Source of the DNA: Rhabditoides inermis
Lineage: Eukaryota; Nematoda; Chromadorea; Rhabditida; Rhabditidae
DNA length: 64,000 nucleotides
Direction: 5' to 3'
NCBI GenBank assembly: GCA_963966185.1
Contig: CAWZYM010000243.1
Span: 49,919-113,918, forward strand
The position numbers and the translations under genes were made by a program. Positions 60,460 through 64,000 of this stretch are shown piece after piece; positions within the stretch are counted from its first letter, which is position 1; each line of letters starts with the position of its first letter. The notes beneath the pieces are model-generated. The model saw only the letters and a program-made list of their open reading frames with translations, had not been told where the DNA came from and made no database searches.

Positions 60460-63337
60460 TTGTCTGGCGATGTTTGTCCATCTTCGCCCGTCGGCGATCC
60501 TCGATGTCAGCTCATCCTCGAACAATACTCCATCCGCCTACTCAACTCCCATACACAGGTACGACGTTGTTCATTTATGATGTTCTATTTGATTTTGATT
60601 TCCATGGCTTATCGCTTGGTCTCATTTTAACATTTCCCACGTCCGTCGTAATGTTGTCTGTTGTATGGTTCCCTTGTGATTGCGTGTCGGTTGCACGCGC
60701 TGGTGCTGTGCTGTCCGGTGGAGCAGGTGGTGTCGGTGGGATACGTGCGCGAGATGGACCACCACATACTGCCACTCGTTATAGGTGGGTGGTAGAGGAG
60801 ACTTGCTTAATATATTATCCGCATTCCTTCCAGTCAACCGTGTCGATCGTTGACTCTTGTTCTGTCCTTGCTTTGAATACCCCTTCTATGATATTGTTGC
60901 TTGTAGGTAGTGCCTGGTCACGGCGCAACGCGCGATCACGCGCGTCGTCATTTCGAGACGAGACAACGCGGCGCGTTGATTCGGGATTCTCGAATGCGAG
61001 AAATGAGCGGCGTGATTGCACGCCCATGCCACGCGCGCTGACCGGCGCGCGTTGTTTCGGGACTTTTGACGGGCAAAGCGTGATATCACGCTGCCGCTCA
61101 TTCGAGATTTGCGAAAGCGTTAGTTCGGGATCGCGCGTCATTTCGAGACGCCTGCATCCCATGCACGGCCTCCTCATTGCCTTTCTCATAAATGAGACGG
61201 TTGAGAAATGAGACAAATCATGTGGCATTATCGAAACAAATTGCATAATTTTCCAATTATCACGGCCCACCGGTCGCTTCATCTCTCCAATCCCGAATGA
61301 ACGCGCGGCGGCGTTGTTTCGGGAATTTCTGACTTTTCCAACTACCACGGGCGTTATTTCGGGATTCTCGAATTCGAGACTTTTGCCGCGCGTTCATTTC
61401 ACGCGGCGCGATTTTGGGAAAAGCGTGGCGTGATGGAATGACGGCCACACGCCGAGACAAAATCGCGCGTGAAACAACGTCGTTGCGCCGTGACCATGCA
61501 CTACTTGTAGGCCATTCGGTGGATGAGGGCACGTTGCACGACCTCGCACTGCTGTACGCATTCGACAAAGTGAGTGGGTGTTGGCGTTCTATCTCCCACC
61601 TCCTATGTGTTGAGTGGAGCGCGGAGGGTGTGTGCGGGGCGCTGTCGTCGCGCTTCCAGCACGCCTACAGGTAGACTGTGTCTGCGGCGGCGCGCAGTGG
61701 AGGAGGGGACTGGGGGAGAGCAACGGCTCCCGCTGCCCACAGCACATCCGGTCAGTACTACAGTTTTTGTTCGTGTTGCCGCGTTCTCTGAGTTGGTGAG
61801 ATGGTTAGATCTCATCTCCGCGCCTCTCACCCCTTTCCCCATGCGGTTTTCTACTGTGGTCTAGGAAGGTTATTGTGAGAATTCGATGCGCTAGCTGCCC
61901 TCATGGTCTGAAGGTCTGAACGATAGAGAAAACGGGGAACATGTCAAATAAGTGCAATGCACATTACTTTTCTTAATAGGCACGGCACACGGTGCAATTA
62001 GTTTGCAATTCATAATTGGTGTGTTGCAGACCTGATGGACTGTGCCGTTCCGTCGTTTGTGATGCAGGATGTGCTGGAGGCTGACGGGCTGGCCAAGGGA
62101 GGCCGCGCCGACGCATTCCTCGCAAAGGCCGTCGAGATGGCAGAGAAACAACGTGAGTCGGGTCTCGGGTTCAGGATTCAGGTACTAAACGGCTTCCACA
62201 TTAGCGCGACATTTTTGGATAGTGTATGTGAATTTTGTAATGTGTGACAGTATAAATTATTGTGAGTACATGTGGACTGCCGTTTGATGGATGCATTGTG
62301 TTGTAGCTGAGTGGCTGGTGTCGTCGTGGCGCGGTCGGAACTCGTCTCGAGTGTGGGAGAAGGCTGTGCTGGCTGCCAAGGAGGACACACGACAGAGACT
62401 GTGGATGGGAGGAGTCGCCGACAAGGTGGGCAGGCCAGGAGGAGACGTTGACTACTGTCTCCATTGCAGGCCAAGGAGTTGGCCGAGGATCGCTCTGCCA
62501 ATTTTGTCCTCCAGAAGTTTATCCAGAGCTGCAAGACACTTGAGATGGTGAGTGTTTTAGATTTTATGTAGCTGTATCGCTGTATGCTGTATTATTTCAG
62601 GCGACTGACATTGTTGACGAGCTGGGAGAGATGTTGCCGCAGCTGATTGACAATGACAGGATGGGAGTGGTGGTGAGTTGGTGGAGCGTATGTGTGTATT
62701 GTGCTGTTTGTTCGTTTGTAGATCTCTTTGGTGAAGTGCGTGTCCCGACACGACGACCTGCAGGAGCAGCTCATCAAGACACTCAGGAAGCACTTCAACG
62801 CCAGCAAGGTGGGGAGGAGAGGACGGTGGGGGAAGGGGGATGACGGTGGGAGATTGCAGCAGTCAAACAAGCACATGTTCTTGTTGAATGTGCTGACGCT
62901 GAACAATCACGTGGAGGGAGACTTCCAACCGGACAGGGCACAGCTGCAGGTACGGGACAGAGGAGCACACGCGAGACACACGACGTTCTTTTTTGTCTCT
63001 CTTCTATTCAGTCAGTTGTGTGGTTTATGTATTGTTTGTGTTGCAGGGCGGTCTGCTGCTGCAGGCTCTGTGTGGGGTGAAGAAGACGAAGACACTGGCG
63101 GCGTGTCTCGATGCACTCACAGCCGAACAGGTGCTCGCACTCGCTACCAACCGGAAACTCATGTTTTTGTTGTTTCAGAATCCGACCAAGTTCTGGAAGT
63201 TTGCGATGTTGAAATGTGACGTGATGTTGTTCCGAAAGGACCGCAAAGCGTGGGTGGAGAAGTGGAATCCGAAGGCCAAGGAGACAAGGGAAAGAAGAAG
63301 CACTACCCTATGCACAAGAAACACTAGACCCTTTTGA
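60460..63337 (+). CDS. Pumilio-repeat protein, NOP9-like
   Basis: A multi-exon plus-strand gene: 60460-60558, 60727-60784, 61511-61569, 61615-61670, 62030-62152, 62307-62425, 62470-62547, 62601-62672, 62722-62808, 62860-62949, 63047-63337 (a 48-bp intron at 63131-63178 is possible). Pumilio-type helices are visible: DCAVPSFVMQDVLEADG, EDRSANFVLQKFIQSC, DNDRMGVVISLVKCVSRH, GGLLLQALCGVKKTK, LTAEQVLALATNRKLM. A C-terminal KFWKFAMLKCDVMLFRKDRK follows, like the last repeat plus basic tail of NOP9. NOP9 binds pre-rRNA in the nucleolus for small-subunit maturation. Several exon joins are in phase; the link between 61670 and 62030 is not, so an exon there is missing from my model. The 5' end is uncertain. 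Confidence 0.6.
60908..61504. mobile_element. 597-bp TIR element inserted at a 3' splice site
   Basis: Termini GTAGTGC(C/A)TGGTCACGGCGCAACG are inverted repeats, flanked by TTGTAG on both sides (60902-60907 and 61505-61510). TTGTAG is the 3' splice site of the host intron and the exon resumes at 61511. The interior contains many degenerate repeats of motifs such as GGGATTCTCGAATGCGAGA. No ORF with a transposase signature. Confidence 0.75.
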
Positions 63338-63569
63338 TTTGTTACGTTGTTTTTGTTGATGTTGATGTTAGTTGGATTGTCTGTTTGTTCGATGATTGTT
63401 GATTGTTTTGAATAAGATTTGTTTACTGAATGTTTGTCTCGACCCTATACTTGGGAAGGGTTTGGCATGCGAGAGGGTGTCATTGTCGTGGTGGCTGCAG
63501 TGCGGATGGGAGGCTCTGTCGAGGTTGGTAGCTCCCTCTTTCCATCCAGTGACTGTCTCATTGACAGCA

Positions 63570-63972
63570 GGCTGCTGGCGATTCGTCGCATCGTCTGCGC
63601 AGATGTCTGAAGGAGAAGCTGCGTAAGAGGAAGGCCGACAAGCCAGCCACCTTGAAGACAGTGCATCTGGACGAGCACGTGAGAACGGGAAGGTACGGTG
63701 AGGTAGAAGGGCACGAGTACATAGTGCAGCTGGTGCGCAAGTGGATGTACGTGGACTCGTGTCCGGTGGGGAGAGAAGGCAGGGCGAAGGCACTGGCGAC
63801 GACACCGAGGAGACGTCGATCGGAGTGCGGAAGAGTGTGCGAGAGAAGAACGAGAACGGACACTCCCGCTCCCCGAGGCACGCAACCGCAAACAGAAGCG
63901 GGTGCAGCAGATGGAGCAGCAGGAGATCGAGGACGAGTGCAGGAGGTACGGGGTACTGTAGCCATACTGTAG
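63570..63972 (+). CDS. Basic-rich exon, unknown protein (partial)
   Basis: After an acceptor-like CAGCAG near 63588, an open frame reads CLKEKLRKRKADKPATLKTV, HVRTGRYGEVEGHEYIVQLV and RKWMYVDSCPVG. An alternative frame after about 63780 reads ARNRKQKRVQQMEQQEIEDE and stops at 63961; it looks more coding than the first frame there, which suggests an intron or shift near 63770. It is on the same strand as the NOP9-like gene, about 230 bp downstream. Not recognised. Confidence 0.35.
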
Positions 63973-64000
63973 CCACCGTACACCTAGGCGCGACAGTGCG

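Noticed and set aside
63131..63178. A 48-bp intron in the last NOP9-like exon
   Set aside because: Splice signals exist, but the stretch LTAEQVLALATNRK resembles conserved NOP9 sequence, so it is kept as coding by preference; not settled.

Overview
The window is eukaryotic, most likely from an invertebrate animal with a compact, transposon-rich genome. The host genes have short GT-AG introns (about 45-125 bp), several with TTTCAG or TTGCAG acceptors. One gene begins with an acceptor directly in front of its ATG, about 137 bp after the probable stop of a same-strand neighbour. This would fit a trans-splicing lineage such as nematodes, but I cannot name the species. Most of the DNA is mobile or repetitive.

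Layout. (1) 1-3.2 kb: a decayed CR1/jockey-type LINE on the minus strand, interrupted by a 461-bp fold-back element with two tRNA-like arms. (2) 6.6-6.8 kb: a small charged helical ORF; 7.6-7.75 kb: three 31-bp palindromes. (3) 8.2-9.6 kb: a second decayed LINE reverse transcriptase, interrupted by a TTAA-flanked terminal-inverted-repeat element. (4) 9.8-10.4 kb: two exons of a multi-pass membrane protein, possibly GPCR-like. (5) 10.69-27.72 kb: about 17 kb of a roughly 120-bp satellite with higher-order repeats. (6) 28.6-58.6 kb, minus strand: a ubiquitin-related block. A DDB1/SF3b3-like propeller gene (57.07-58.61 kb) is followed by a gene whose exons encode a USP-type cysteine box, a CxxC finger and, downstream, an OTU-type domain. 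(7) Two retrotransposons sit in introns of that gene. One is an intact antisense Ty3/gypsy-like element (46743-56766) whose single 2662-codon ORF carries Gag, then an envelope-like ectodomain with a transmembrane segment, then Protease-RT-RNase H-Integrase. The other is a sense-oriented gypsy element (32497-44482) with a LINE nested in its gag region. This second element is flanked by two copies of about 1.04 kb of host sequence carrying exons 7-10. (8) 60.46-63.34 kb, plus strand: a multi-exon Pumilio-repeat gene resembling NOP9, with a 597-bp transposon inserted exactly at one 3' splice site. A further plus-strand exon fragment closes the window.

Most notable are the Gag-Env-Pol polyprotein, the candidate USP-OTU composite deubiquitinase, and five tandem hairpins in the 794-bp LTRs that share one loop motif but have unrelated, fully complementary stems. 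Family assignments come from motifs read by eye; exon boundaries come from splice signals and phase checks done by hand.
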